Part shown: positions 22,290 through 34,300 of the stretch, in pieces
How the letters are laid out: every line of letters begins with the position of its first letter
Numbering within the stretch: position 1 is the stretch's first letter
Source of the DNA: a virus
DNA length: 60,011 nucleotides
Direction: 5' to 3' (one strand)
IMG/VR virus record: IMGVR_UViG_3300027806_000047
Span: 1 to 60,011 of that record
The notes under the pieces: generated by a model
What the model saw: the letters and a program-made list of their open reading frames with translations, nothing else
What the model was told of the DNA's origin: nothing
Database searches by the model: none
Program-made: the position numbers and the translations under genes

Positions 22290-24151
22290 ACGGCCGACAG
22301 TTCGCCGTCGTTCAGGGTGTCCAGGTGGGCCAGTTTCTCCTCGACCATCCGCGCCACCCGCTCCTCGACGGTGCCCGCCGCGAACACGATGCGCTGAAGG
22401 GACTTCGTCTTGCCGCCGGCACGGTGGACGCGGCCGAGGGCCTGCCGGAGGTCGATCGCGCTCCAGGTGGGCGAGATCAGCGCCATCCTCGGGTGGTTGC
22501 CGTTGAGGTCGTGCAAGGAGACGCCGACGCCGCCGGCCTTGATGTTGGCCACGATCACGCGAGCCTTGTCGGACTGGAAGGCGTCGATGGCCGCCTGACG
22601 CTCCTCGGGGGTCTGCTTGCCGTGGATCTGGACGACCGTGTTCTCCTTGCCCAGGTGCTCGCTGACGGCGTTCAGGCTCTCGTCGAAATTGACGAAGATC
22701 GCCACGCTCATGCCCTGCTCGATGGCGTCCTCGGCCATCTGGATCAGCGCCGGGATCTTGGCAAGCTCTGACGTCTGGCGAGCCCGGAGCAGCTTGGTCA
22801 GGTGGTGCTCAGGGTCGTGGAGCTTCTTGTCCGCGATCGCCGCCAATGCTTCGGCGACATCCTCGAACGCTCGGTTGATCAGCTCGGGCTTCGCCACGGT
22901 CACCAGTTCGGTCGCCACCTGGGTCTCGGGGAAGGCGTCGCCCAGGTCAGCCACGCGCACCCGGACGCCCTTCTTCGGGAAGATCTGGGCGTGGAGCGCC
23001 TGGAGGTGCTTGGTGTTGCCGTCGAACTCGTACCCGCCCCAGCGGTTGGCGAAGCACCCGTACTGCTCCACCCAGGCCCAGAAGCCCTTGTACCCGTGCA
23101 GGCCCAGAATGTAGCCCAGCGCCTTCATCTGGAGAGGGTTCGATGCAGCCGTGGCCGAGAGGGCAATGGTGGGGATGTTTTGGCGCTTTCCGCCGACCAC
23201 CAAGTGATGGTTCTGCGTCTTATGAGACTTGGCCCGGTGGACCTCGTCGAAGATGAGCCCATCGATGTCCTTGGCCCAGACAAAGGACTTCTTGGCGGGC
23301 GAGTCCCACTTGCCCAGGGGTGTGTTGCCGGTGCGAACCTTGTCCCAGTTGACCGCCCGGATGGTCACGCCGAGGTGCTTCGCCGCCCGCTCCCAGGAGG
23401 GCAGCACGGTCAGGGGAGCGACCACCACCGGAGAGATCCCGAGTTCGCGGAAGGCAGCCAGGGAGGTGTAGGTCTTGCCGGTGCCCACGTCCGAGGCATC
23501 GAGGGCGGCACCGAAGGACCGGATCGAAGCCACCAGGCCTTGAACGCTGGGGCCTTGGTAGGGCAGCAGGCCTTCCGGCCGAGCCAGGGGCTGGATGGAG
23601 TAGGGGACCTCGGCCGGCTTCGGGCGGGCCTCCACCTCGGCCTTCTCCCACCGACTCACCTGCCAGCCGTTGTACTGGCGGACGCTGTAGCCCTTGGCCA
23701 TCAGGTCGACCTTGGACCGTTTCCAGACGGTCCAGAAGGGGTGTCCTTGGGGGATCGGCGCGGACCAGACGTTGAAGGTACCCTTGGCAAGGGCGACCTG
23801 CTTCGGCCCCGTCCACTTGAGGCCCCAGCCTTCCTGGGTCTCAAAGGCGGCGACCTTGGCGCGGTCCCTAGCCTCCACGACGTCGGCGATGACGCGGGAG
23901 GACTGCTCGTCCTCAGTGAACTCGGGGATGTCGAGGTGGGCGAGCTGGGTGCGGCGGTAGGTCTGGAGCATCCGCCACGCGGCCTTGATCTGGCCGGAGG
24001 ACCACTGACCTACCTGATGGGCGAGGCTGTGGCCCAGACCTTGGTCTCGGCCGTTCCACCCGATTCCGTTGTCTTCGGCACAGCGGTCCTGGTTGCGTTG
24101 CGTGAGGAGTTGGACGCCAGCTTCGAGCTTGGCGATCAGGTCAGCGTTCAT
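22286..24151 (-). CDS. SNF2/SF2-type DNA helicase
   Basis: This 621-residue protein has the full SF2 motif order: Walker A DVGTGKT (about residue 222), motif II DEVH (about 302), motif III SATAA, then the C-terminal lobe with NIKAGGVGVSL and the motif VI arginine region ALGRVHRAG. The about 190 residues before the core include a WERAAK-type SNF2 start. Phage helicases of this type are linked to replication initiation or recombination. There is no Shine-Dalgarno. It is the last gene of the long minus-strand block, meeting the resolvase head-on at the stop codons. Confidence 0.88.
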   Translation of the reverse strand: MNADLIAKLEAGVQLLTQRNQDRCAEDNGIGWNGRDQGLGHSLAHQVGQWSSGQIKAAWRMLQTYRRTQLAHLDIPEFTEDEQSSRVIADVVEARDRAKVAAFETQEGWGLKWTGPKQVALAKGTFNVWSAPIPQGHPFWTVWKRSKVDLMAKGYSVRQYNGWQVSRWEKAEVEARPKPAEVPYSIQPLARPEGLLPYQGPSVQGLVASIRSFGAALDASDVGTGKTYTSLAAFRELGISPVVVAPLTVLPSWERAAKHLGVTIRAVNWDKVRTGNTPLGKWDSPAKKSFVWAKDIDGLIFDEVHRAKSHKTQNHHLVVGGKRQNIPTIALSATAASNPLQMKALGYILGLHGYKGFWAWVEQYGCFANRWGGYEFDGNTKHLQALHAQIFPKKGVRVRVADLGDAFPETQVATELVTVAKPELINRAFEDVAEALAAIADKKLHDPEHHLTKLLRARQTSELAKIPALIQMAEDAIEQGMSVAIFVNFDESLNAVSEHLGKENTVVQIHGKQTPEERQAAIDAFQSDKARVIVANIKAGGVGVSLHDLNGNHPRMALISPTWSAIDLRQALGRVHRAGGKTKSLQRIVFAAGTVEERVARMVEEKLAHLDTLNDGELSAV

Positions 24152-24210
24152 GTCGGACGCTTCAATAGCTGAAGCCGACGGACGTGTCCACAATTTTTAG
24201 GTGACGGACG

Positions 24211-24957
24211 TCACCGGGTCATCTTCCGCACCAGCTCCTGGATGTCGGTGTCCTGAGACACCATCTGGTGCCGTCGCAATAGGTCCAGGACGACGGTCTT
24301 TGCCTTGTCGTCGAGGTCGGCGCGGTCCACGGCTTCCTTGAAAGCCTCGCCGCCCTTCACGACCTGCTCCAAGGCCCGCTTCACCGTGGCGGAGCCCACT
24401 CGGCCGGCCGCGGAGAGTCCGGAGACACCCAGGCCGACGACGGGATAGATGGCCCCGACGATCCGCAGGGCCGTCCAGAGCAGGAAGAGGAACAGCAGGA
24501 TCAGGCCGACCCAGAGGAAGTAGGGGATGCGGATCAGGCCCGTGCCCTCGATCTTCTTGCCGACCAAGGGCTCGACATCCCTTCGGTGCTCCGCTAGGGC
24601 CCGGTCCAGCTTGGCCTCAAGGAAGCCGAGCCGCAGGGCCATTTCCGCGCCGCTGTTCTCCCAGGGACTGAGCGGGGCCCCGAGGGAGTACCGCAGGCCG
24701 TGAGCAGCGTCCCGGGCGTCGGTGAGGGGCTCCAGGACGTTGGTGGAGGCGTTGACTCGAAGGGCCTGATCACGGCCCTGGTCGATCTTCTTGGCGACGA
24801 AGTCGGCGGCCTGCTTCTCGGCCTCGACCTGCCGGTCACTCTTCGTCGGAACTGGCTGGACTCGCTTTTGGCCCAGCTCCACGGGCTTCGGGACCAGGCA
24901 CCCTGCGACGGCCAAAGAGAGTGCCGCCAGCAGCACGATAATCTTGCCAGTCTGCAT
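24211..24957 (-). CDS. Lipoprotein with transmembrane segment, candidate unimolecular spanin
   Basis: This 248-residue protein has a lipoprotein signal with lipobox LAVAGC (lipidated Cys 20), a charged, helical periplasmic stretch (residues about 40-135), a strong membrane span (about 145-177, LILLFLFLLW), then a helical tail. A lipid anchor at the N-terminus plus a later inner-membrane span is the layout of u-spanins, which fuse outer and inner membranes at lysis. The 70-residue tail after the span is longer than usual. The start lies inside the holin-like gene, a 122-bp out-of-frame overlap. Confidence 0.6.
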   Translation of the reverse strand: MQTGKIIVLLAALSLAVAGCLVPKPVELGQKRVQPVPTKSDRQVEAEKQAADFVAKKIDQGRDQALRVNASTNVLEPLTDARDAAHGLRYSLGAPLSPWENSGAEMALRLGFLEAKLDRALAEHRRDVEPLVGKKIEGTGLIRIPYFLWVGLILLFLFLLWTALRIVGAIYPVVGLGVSGLSAAGRVGSATVKRALEQVVKGGEAFKEAVDRADLDDKAKTVVLDLLRRHQMVSQDTDIQELVRKMTR

Positions 24958-25129
24958 AGGCTTTGAGGATGCGGAGAAGTACGTGGACCACCATGAGGAC
25001 CACCAGGATGAGTTGAAAGGCCTTCATGGCGGCGTCGTAGGCCGATACCCCGTTGACGAAGGCCAGGATCGCCCCGCCCACGCCCGTGGTCGCTGCGGCA
25101 TCCTTCAGATCATGTGCGATCCGGTCCAT
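24836..25129 (-). CDS. Holin-like small membrane protein
   Basis: From the ATG at 25129 the product has 97 residues. A short polar helix (MDRIAHDLKDAAA) is followed by a weakly hydrophobic segment (GGAILAFVNGVSAY) and a strong membrane span (FQLILVVLMVVHVLL), then a basic and disordered tail. One or two spans and a charged tail fit a holin. A start at 25156 would add nine residues. Its 3' 122 bp overlap the lipoprotein gene out of frame, like nested spanin pairs, so an inner-membrane spanin partner is an alternative. Confidence 0.5.
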   Translation of the reverse strand: MDRIAHDLKDAAATTGVGGAILAFVNGVSAYDAAMKAFQLILVVLMVVHVLLRILKAYADWQDYRAAGGTLFGRRRVPGPEARGAGPKASPASSDEE

Positions 25130-25173
25130 GGGGGTAGTGTGAACAGCGCCGCGCATGGTGGGCAAGGGATGCT

Positions 25174-25374
25174 TTACTCCGGCTTCTGGTCGCTCTCAGA
25201 AGGAGCCGCGAACCCAGCGGCTTTCGCTCGCCGGTACTTCAGCCGCTCTTCCGGGGTAAGCGGGGCACCCGACCTCATCTTCAGCTCCGCGTAAGCGGCG
25301 AACGACTGCAGAGCGTCCTCCTCTGGAGTCGTGTCCGGAGGGTCTTTGGAGAAGTCGGCGGGAAAGGCGCTCAT
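25174..25374 (-). CDS. Small acidic hypothetical protein
   Basis: This 66-residue protein starts in the stop of the giant protein gene (ATGA), so it is translated right after it. It has a disordered acidic head (DFSKDPPDTTPEEDA) and a helical middle (LTPEERLKYRRAKAAGF). There are no membrane or metal motifs. Its position between the virion giant and the lysis pair does not decide its role. Confidence 0.6.
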   Translation of the reverse strand: MSAFPADFSKDPPDTTPEEDALQSFAAYAELKMRSGAPLTPEERLKYRRAKAAGFAAPSESDQKPE

Positions 25375-28300
25375 GGCTTCAGTGTAAATCGCTTGAGGGT
25401 GCTGCCGTCCAGGCCCTCAGTGTAGTACTGCTTGGCCCGTACCTGCGCCAGCACCGCGTCCGGCGTGATGTCAGAATGTTGGAGCAGATCGTGAGTCAAA
25501 TCCAGACTGGAGTGTCCGACCGCCTCGTTCTTGATCGCGTTCCACCCCAACGTCGGCGATCCGCCGACGTTGGGGTGGTTGCCCAGCAGGTTTTTGATGT
25601 CCTGGGACCGATCGATGGCCGCCTGGAGTACCGTTTCCATCCCCTCGTAAAACGCGAGGGAGAAAGTAGGATCGGCGTTTTCGATCGGCCCATAACCGCC
25701 GTAGATGCTTGCGACATCCTCGGGGGTGCCGGTGCTGGTGTACTTGAAGTAGTCCTGCGGGGCCTTGCCGAACTGCCCCATGAAGAACTCGACGAACTTC
25801 CAGCGGTCCATGATCAGACCAGGGATGCCGAAGGTGAGGCCAACGAACCGCTGGACCTTGTTTTTGATGCCGACCGATCCGCGGTTGAGGGACCAGAAGC
25901 GGCGCCCCATCTCGCGGGAGGAGGGCGTGGCGTAAACGTCGGAGACTTTGTCCCAAGCCCCGTTCCACCGGGACAGCATCAAATAGAACGAATTGGCGTT
26001 CGAGGTCGCCGAATTGCCGAGCAGGTTGCCCGGCTGCGCGGTCGCCTTGTAGGCCCGAGAAACGATGGCGTTCCAGGCATCCTGAGTGAAGTCGGGGCCG
26101 AGGGTTCCGTCGATGGACTTCTGGATGTGCTCCAAGACCTCCGGTTGAGAAACTAGCCGAAGCCACGACGCCTCCTGGTGGATGGGGGCAAGGCGGCGAG
26201 ACAGCACCCCCCACAGGTGGTGCATCGCAGCCACCATGGGCGGAGGAGCCACGAACTGCGATGCGCCTTGGACGCGGGCCTGTATCGCCTGCCGCATCGC
26301 CACGGTGCTGTCCAAGCCGGACATGGCTGCCGCAAGGGTGCCGGCAGCGGTCTTCGGGCCGTGGTAAGCTCCAGTAACCAGGGCGACGTACTGTTGCGGG
26401 TTGTTGAGGAGCAACTCAGCCCCCGGCGGCGGCATCAGCACGTTGCCGGAGACGCCCGCCGTACGCATGAACTCGACGTATCCTGCGGGGTCGACAAACC
26501 GCGTCGGGTCGTTCCGCACCCGGTCGACAGCGGCGTCCAACCGCCCAAAAAACACCTTCTGCAGCTCGGTCTGGTTTTTGGCTCCAGCCAAAGAGTTCTT
26601 TGGCAGACTCTTGGCCAGCGTCGGCATCGTGTAGGAGACCAGCGGGACCAAGTCTTGCTTGCTTTGCGAAAGCTCCTTGAGCTTGGCGCGAAGGGCTTTC
26701 TTCTCTTCCTTCGTAGCAGCCGCGGCCATCGCAGTATTCACCTCCGCCATCTCGTCGGCGATGGCGGACATGCCCATTTTTTCCGCTTTCACGGTCGCCC
26801 CAGGGACCCGGACCAAGTACTTCGGGTCCGGGGTGACCGCAGGGCTGAAACGAATGTCTTCCTTTGCTTGGTCGAACCGCTGCGACAGCGGGATGACGTT
26901 GCCGGCGTCGTCGCGGGTGATGGGGTCGGCGGATTTGATCTGGGTTGGGTCGAAGGCAACGTATTCTGTACCTCCTTTGAATCCAGGCGCATCCTGAGTC
27001 CTAATAATAGCCCCATCAAACCCATCTTGCTTTGCCTTCATTCTGAACAGTCTCGCCTTCGCTACGGTATCCAATGCGGACTGCTCTCTTTCTGAGAGTT
27101 CAATCGGGTTTTCAATGCGCAGGAAATACGGAGCAGTGTTTCCGTATTGAGACGCGGTTTCTTCTGAATCAGAGAAGAATGAACCAAGTGCTGACGATTC
27201 GTGCCTTGATGTCTTCTCTCCGGCGCGAACGTTGAACACCGTCGGCTTTGCTCCACCATGCCACACCGGCCCAACCGTGTACCCCGCCTTTACCGCCGCC
27301 TCATCGACCATCCGCTGCGCGGCAGCCGTGTCGCCCTTCTGCACCGCCGAGAGGTAGGCGGCGTCCTGCTCCGGAGTGATCTTCGGGCTGAAGAGGAGGT
27401 CCTTCTCGGTCGAGAGGCGCTCGACGGTGGCGACGCGGTTCGCGTTGTCAGTGTAGGTCTCGACCGCGAGGCCCGCCTGCCTGAGAGCGTCCACGACCTC
27501 AGGCGAGGTGGACTCCGGCACCACGGCGGCCCGGAACTCGTTCAGGGTCACGGCGCGTTGCGGCTTCGCCTCGAAGTACTCCGTCGGGGCGGTGGCCAGC
27601 TTCGTCGCGAAGTCCCGGACCGCCTTCACCAGGCTGTCTGGGACACGCTTGAACCCTGCCGCCGATAGGAGGGCTCCGGTCGTGGCAGGGCGCTTGGCGG
27701 CCTTGCCGACGGCCTCGGACAGGCGGTCAAGGCGCTCGAACGCGCCCGCCTCCGGGTTGAAGTACTGGAGCCTGTCCGACAGCTCCGAGAACTCCCGCGA
27801 CTGGGCGTCCTTGAACGCCCGCATGCTTTCGCTGTCGGTTAGCGAGCCCCTCTCAGAGCGCACGGCTTCCAAGCTGGGAAGCGCCTTGGCCGAGTCGGAG
27901 CGGGCCTTACCGAGCGAGTAGGTCATGCCCCTCTCGCGAGCCCGGGGGTCGCCCGACATCTCCTCGACCAGGGTGTCGAGAGCGTAGGGCTTCTTGGTGC
28001 GGCCGGAGAGCAGCTTCTGGTCGGTCTCGAAGGTGTCGGCAACCAGACCGTCCACCCACTGCTCGAACTCGGCCTTGAGAGGTGTGAGCTGCTCGCGGAT
28101 CCAGTCCTGGATGCCGTACCTGTCGATTTCCTGCTCGTTCTTCGCGACGGTGGCCAGATCGTCCACGATGTCGCTGATGTAGCGAAACGGGAACGGAGTG
28201 CCTCGGGCACCGTAGGACTTTTCCATGAGCCCGTTCAGGCGCTGCTTTTGCTCCTCGGTGATGCCTTCCAGATCGCTCATCCGCCCCGCGACCGCCAGGT

Positions 28301-31300
28301 CCCGGACGGCGTCTCCGGCGGCAATGCCTTCTGGCGTTTGGAGGAAGTCGTAGAGGTCGCTGGAATGCTGCGACAGCACTGCCAGGCTCGGGTCTGCGAG
28401 CTGCTCCCGACTCAGGGAGCGGTTCCGAAGGTTGGGGTCCTTCATCAGGCGCGGCACCTCGATACCCCTCTGGGTGAGGAAGGCGGCCTGCACGTCCGGG
28501 GCGCCGGCCAGCTTGCGACGTGTCTCCAGCACGTTGTTCTCCCCCTTCTCGACCACCATGTCGTAGGCGCGTTCGCCTGGGGCGAGGTCGCTCCATGTCT
28601 GGAAACCCTTCGGGAGGAGTTCCTTCATCCGCTTCGAGAGCCTGTCCCGTGCTCCGCGCTTCACGGCCTGGAAAGGGCGCGGCTGGCGCGGAGAGTACAC
28701 GTCCGCGTTGTAGACCTTGTTGCGGGGATCCGCCTGGGGGTCGATGGCCGACTTGTCCGCGATGAGCGTGATGTCGCCGAAGCCCGTGAAGGCCGTGTCC
28801 TTCTTGGTGATGCCGAGGCTGGGCACTGGGATGCCGCCGAGCTTCAAGGCAGCGCGGATGCCTTCCTCGGTGGTGTTGTGCAGGGCCACCAGGTTCCGAT
28901 CGACCTTCGGGCTGAAGCGGATGTCTTCCTTTGCTTGGTCGAACCGCTGCGACAGCGGGATGACGTTTCCGGCGTCGTCGCGGGTGATGGGATCGGCCAA
29001 CTTGATTCGATCGGGGTCGAGCACGGCATAGGAATCGATCCCCTCCCGCTCCTGGAGCTTGAAGACTCTGAACCCTTGGCTGATCAGCTCCGCTCCAGCG
29101 TCGGCCGCCGGGTAGTCAAAGATCTCCCAAGTGAGATCTTTCTTGGGGTCGAACCGCGGCGACTTTCGGGCCGGATCCAGCTCCTGCATTTCACGGAACA
29201 GGTCCTCGTCTGCCGCCCATCCTCCAGCCTCATTGAACGCCCGGACCAGCTCCTTGTACTGCGGAGATTCTGGATCGGACAAATCGGCCACCTTGTCATC
29301 AGCTCTGAGGTAGAACGATCTCAGGTTGGACCCATAGCCCCGAGCGTACTCCTTGTCGGCGGTGAAGTACGAAGCCCCAGCCCTGCCGGGCTCAAACTCG
29401 GTGAACTCGTCGCCGGTCCCGTGCCATAGAGGGCCCAGCGTGTACCCCGCCGCCTTCGCCGCCTCATCCACCATCCGCTGCGCTGCCTGGGTGTCGCCCT
29501 TCTGCACCGCGTCGAGGTAGGCGGCGTCCTGCTCCGGAGTGATCTGCGGGCTGAACCGCTCCTGTCCCTTGGTGCTGATGGACTGGGCCATCTCAGGGGT
29601 GATGGAGACCTTCCAGAATGGGGTCTTCGCTTCTCCAGAGGACTTCACCTTGTAGCCCGCGCCCGCGTCGGGAGGTGCGACGTCCAACTCCGCCTTCTCG
29701 ACCTTCCCTCCCCACTGCTTGACGTACTTCTGGACCTCGTTGGGGAGGATCTTGTCGTAGAAGCCGCGCATGCCCTCTCCGCCAACCTTGAGATCAACCC
29801 CGCCCAAGGAACGGCGGGTGCCGAAAGCCGGTTGCGCGAGAAGTTTCTCCGCAGCCTCCTTGCCGATGTACTCTGGCAACTGCTCGGGTGATACGCCCGT
29901 TTGCTCAATGACCGTCTTGCCGTTGAGGTCGTAGGCTTTCAGGTTCGTGCCGGAATAGTGGATCTCGGAGATCCGCTTGCTCAGGTCAAACCGAGTCGCC
30001 TGGGTGTCGCCGGTAGTCCAGCCGACCCACCCCTGCCCGTTGGCCACCGCTTCCCGAAGAGCCCGTTTGAACATCTGAAGGCCCCAGTCCTTACGGAACG
30101 GCGCGTCAGGGACTCCGGTCTGGCCCCCGGTCTTTGAATTGATGTCGGACGACAGCGTGGTGATCTCGTCCTGCTGTGCTGGCGTCCGGTCTTTGGCGGG
30201 AATCTTGAGCAGCTCATCGAGGCGAGACTGCATCTGCTCCTTTGTTTGAGCGTACCCTTTCTGACGGCCCTCTTGATGGCGGTCGCTCTGGACCTCTTCG
30301 ATGAACAGGCCCGGCCGCCCGTCAGCATCGACACGGTCCTTGAGTCGCATGTGCGCCACGTAGTTAGAGGTGTCGAAATGGCGAGACTTGTAGCTCCCGC
30401 GCTCCCGATCGAACACGGCCCCCCTGTTGAGAGATTCCAAGGCACCTGCCACGGCCTCTTGTTCGGTGTTGAACAGGCCGTCAAGGCGGCTGTGGTTGAA
30501 CCCGACCTTGAAGCCGGACTTGTCGGACACCCAATACCCCTCCTTCGTCCCCGACTTCTGGAGCTTTGGCTGATACCCGGGAGGCAGTTCAGTCAGTTTC
30601 TTCTCCGGCATCGCCAGCACGACTTCGCGATAGTCCTCACCACCCGGCAAAGTGTAGTCGGCGTATTGAGAGTAGCCCGTATCGTCACGTTCCGAGCTGA
30701 AAACCTCTTGGCGCAACGGAACGCGGTTCTTCTGGAGTGCCTGCATCAGGGCCTCCTTGGGGACCTTGCCACCGTTCTGCGCGGCGAGCTGGTCGATGAC
30801 CTCGTCGGCCTTCGTCCACTTCATCTCCTCGGCCTTGACGCCGCGGTTCCGGAGCACTGCCTTCAACTGGGCGGCCGGCATCGAAGCACCCTTCATCTCG
30901 TCGCCGATGACCTGCTCCAGCTTCGAGTAGAAGCCCTTCTCCGGGCTCTGGGCGACGCCGGGGCTGAACAGGAGCTTCTCCCCAGCGTTGCGAACGACCT
31001 GGTCCTCGGAAGCCTCTCGGGGCGGGGTCTCGAACAGCCTCGGGGGCCGCATCATCGCATCGCGAAGTCCGCCGAATCCGGGGATGAACGCATCGTCCAA
31101 GATGCCGTCCCTGACCAGTTGCTCGAACATCACCGCGTCCGACTCGAACGACCCATACGCCACTGCCGATGAGGCTCCGTTGGCGATGGCGAACTTGCGG
31201 ACTTCCTCGGCGAACTTCTTGGAGTCGATGTTCGGGGAGATCTCGCCAACCGCTTTGATGTACTTGCGAGGATCCAGAAAGAGGATCATCCGAGACGGGT

Positions 31301-34300
31301 TGTTGGGGTTGGCAAACGCTGCCCCCACGCGAGCCAGCGCCGACGGCCCAACGATTTCAGCGTCCCAGATTGGCTTGTTGAGCCACTTGTCGGGGCCCGG
31401 CGCGGGCACCTGCACTCGATCCACGCTGCCGAAGCTCGTAATGATGTGGTGGTCGGTGTGGTTGGTAACGACGTGGCCCAAGAAGCGCAGCGTCGCGAGC
31501 GGGGAGCTTCGGAATCCAACCCACGACAGAATCGACTTCGTTGCCCGGACGTCCGGCTCGGAGGGGGTAGAGATGCCGGAAGGATGGTTGTGGGTCCAGA
31601 ATAGGCTGTCCGCACCGGACGCGACCGCCATCTTCGAGAGTTGGTCGATGTCTAAACCTTTCGTCAGCATGTGGACCGCGTCCGGCTGACGGACCGTCGT
31701 GTTCGCGACGGCCACCACTTTGCCTTCCTTCACGAACACCCACCGCATCGCCTCGAAGGCCGGGTTCCGGAACAGCGCGGCGACGGCGTGGCGGTCCTGG
31801 GCGGTCGCGGCCGACATCCCGATCGGGTTTACGGGACCGCGCTTCAGTAGGCGCTTGATGCGGCTGGCAGTGATCGAGAACGTGGTCGGCGCGTCCTTCG
31901 GTTGGCGAGGTGCTCGCGGGGCGGGCGAGGGCTTCTCAGGGGCCAGCGCCTCCTCCGTTCCGAGCTGATCCACGGCCTTGTTGAAGTTCAGCTCGAGCTG
32001 CTCGGGCGGGACCACCTGCGGGCTCAGGTTCCGGACCTGCTTGCTGTAGTCGGGCTTCTGGTAACCCGTCACGTCGCTCGGCTCGACGGTCTGGAGACGG
32101 TCGGCGCGGTAGGAGCGCACGATGCCCTGACGGTCCTTGCCCTTGGCCTGGGGCCGCAGCGGGTTCAGCGCCTCGAAGGTGCGATTGCCGCCCACCAGGA
32201 AGACGTTGATGACGTTCCGCTTCATCTCGCCGATGCCGTCCGACCCCGGTCGGCCCTCAGCGTGGTTCTTCAGGTAGGTCTGGACGTCGGCCTTGAAGGT
32301 GCTCAGGTCGCCGTTCCACAGCTCAAGACTTAGGGGACCCTTTCGGCCTGCCCAGTCGGAGGCCTTCCGGTCCAGAGCCGTCAGGCTGTAGTTCTGCACC
32401 AGGAGGTTGCCCTGCTTGTCGACCTTGAACGCGAAGGGGATGAAGTCCTTGTACTGGGCTTCCATCGCGCCCAGGGACTCGCGGACGCTCGCGGCCCAGC
32501 CGTCGCCCGTGCCGATCTGCTGATACCAGCCGGCCATCGTCTCGTTGTTCGCGATCGCCTGCTCGACGCGGCGGAGCATGTTCTTGGTGCCCTCGCCGAA
32601 GCTGCGGGCCGTCGCGTAGAACTGCTCGCCCAGTCGGGTGCCGGTCTTCTCGGTCAGCCCCGACGGGCCTTGGCGGACGCCGACGTTGCTCGCCTGCGGG
32701 TTGGCGTTTCCGGAGGGCGGGACGTCCGGGAACAGCGTCAGCACTTCCTTTCGGCGGTTCCGGACGCGGGCCCGGACGACCGGGACGGGCGTCTCGCGGG
32801 TCTGGCCGTTCACGACATCGACAAAGTCGTTGCCCTGAGTGCCGTCGGCTCGGGTCTCGGTCGGGAGGGCAGGGTGGTTGCCGGCCTGCTCGGGCCGGAG
32901 CCTCACGCCGGGCTCCTTCTGCATGTCCACGGCCGGCCGGAACTCCGAGGCCGCCTGGAACTGCTGTCGCACCAAGTCGAGGGTGGCCGGATCCTTGAGC
33001 ACTTTCCGCACGTCAGCATCCCGGAAGAACGACTGCGTGTCGGTGCGCCCTAAGACGACGGGAAGCGCCTCGTTCAGGTTCACTCCGCGGAGACCGTTGG
33101 CCATCGCCTCGGAGAACAGTTCGCCGACGATGAAGGCGTCGTCCTGCGGGATCGTGCGCCCGAGGGCCTGCTGGTAGTCCTGGCGAGCGCGGGCCATGCC
33201 GTCGGGACCGAGAGCCTGCCGGAAGTGCTGGATGATTGCCGGATTCGAGGCGGCGACCGACGCCATGAGGGCATGGCCGATCTCATGGAGCTGCCGGCCG
33301 GCGGCATCTACAGCCTCCAGGTTGACGGCGACGCGCCCTGTGGACTCGTCAAAGTAGGCCGCCGCGTTCGGATCCTTCGACGACTTTGCGAACTGGGCCG
33401 CATCCATCAGGTCGACCTTCAGGTCCTGACGTCCGGCCAGCATTCCCTGGAACGTCTGCTCCAGGATGACCGACGAGTGCATCAGTTCATCCGGGGTGGA
33501 CGCAACGACCAAGGGGTCCGCACCCGCTTGGATCGACTCGGAGGCCTTCCGCATCGAGTCGTAGGCGAAAGCCAGAGCCTTCCGCTCACGCGACATCCGG
33601 CGGAGCGCCGGGAGGGTGCCCGCGCCGCCGAGCAGGCCGCCGACGCCCGCTTCGCCGCCGATCTCCTCGCCCGACTTGCTGGTGTCTAGGCCGGTGAGCA
33701 GTGCGTCGGTGGCCGCGCCCTCGACGACGCCCTTGCCGAGGTCGCTGCCGACCCGCAGGCCCGTCTCGACCATCTGGCCGGCCTTCAGCTTGCCGACGAC
33801 GTTGGCCGTCACACCCCGGACAAGCCACTGGGGCGCGTTCGGGTCCTTGGCGATCTGCCGCCAGACGGGGATCGAGGAGTCCCAGTCCGCGTCCGCGATG
33901 GTGCGGAGCGCCGTGCCGGCCCGGGAGGCATTCTCCGACCACCGAGCAGCCTTTCGGATCGCTTCGGGCACCTGGGAACCGGCGAGGGCCCCCAAGGGAC
34001 CACTCGACGCGCCTGCGACGGCGCTGGCGGCACTCAGGGTGCCTTCGTATTTGTCCGCAAGCTCGCCAACCTTGCCGGCGGCCCTCTCCACCAGCTTTCC
34101 GCCGGTCTCGGCAGCCCGGCCGGCGGCCCCAATGCCCCGCTGGAATGCCCCCGGGCCCGCCTGAGCAGCTTCTGCGGCTTTCTTCGCAAACAGCGACTGG
34201 GCCCGCTTCGACTCCGAAGGCGGGGTCAATTGGATCGAGGGCGTCTGGAGGGGCGGGGCAGTCTCGTCGCTGCGCTGAACGGCCTCTTCCCAGGCCTTGC

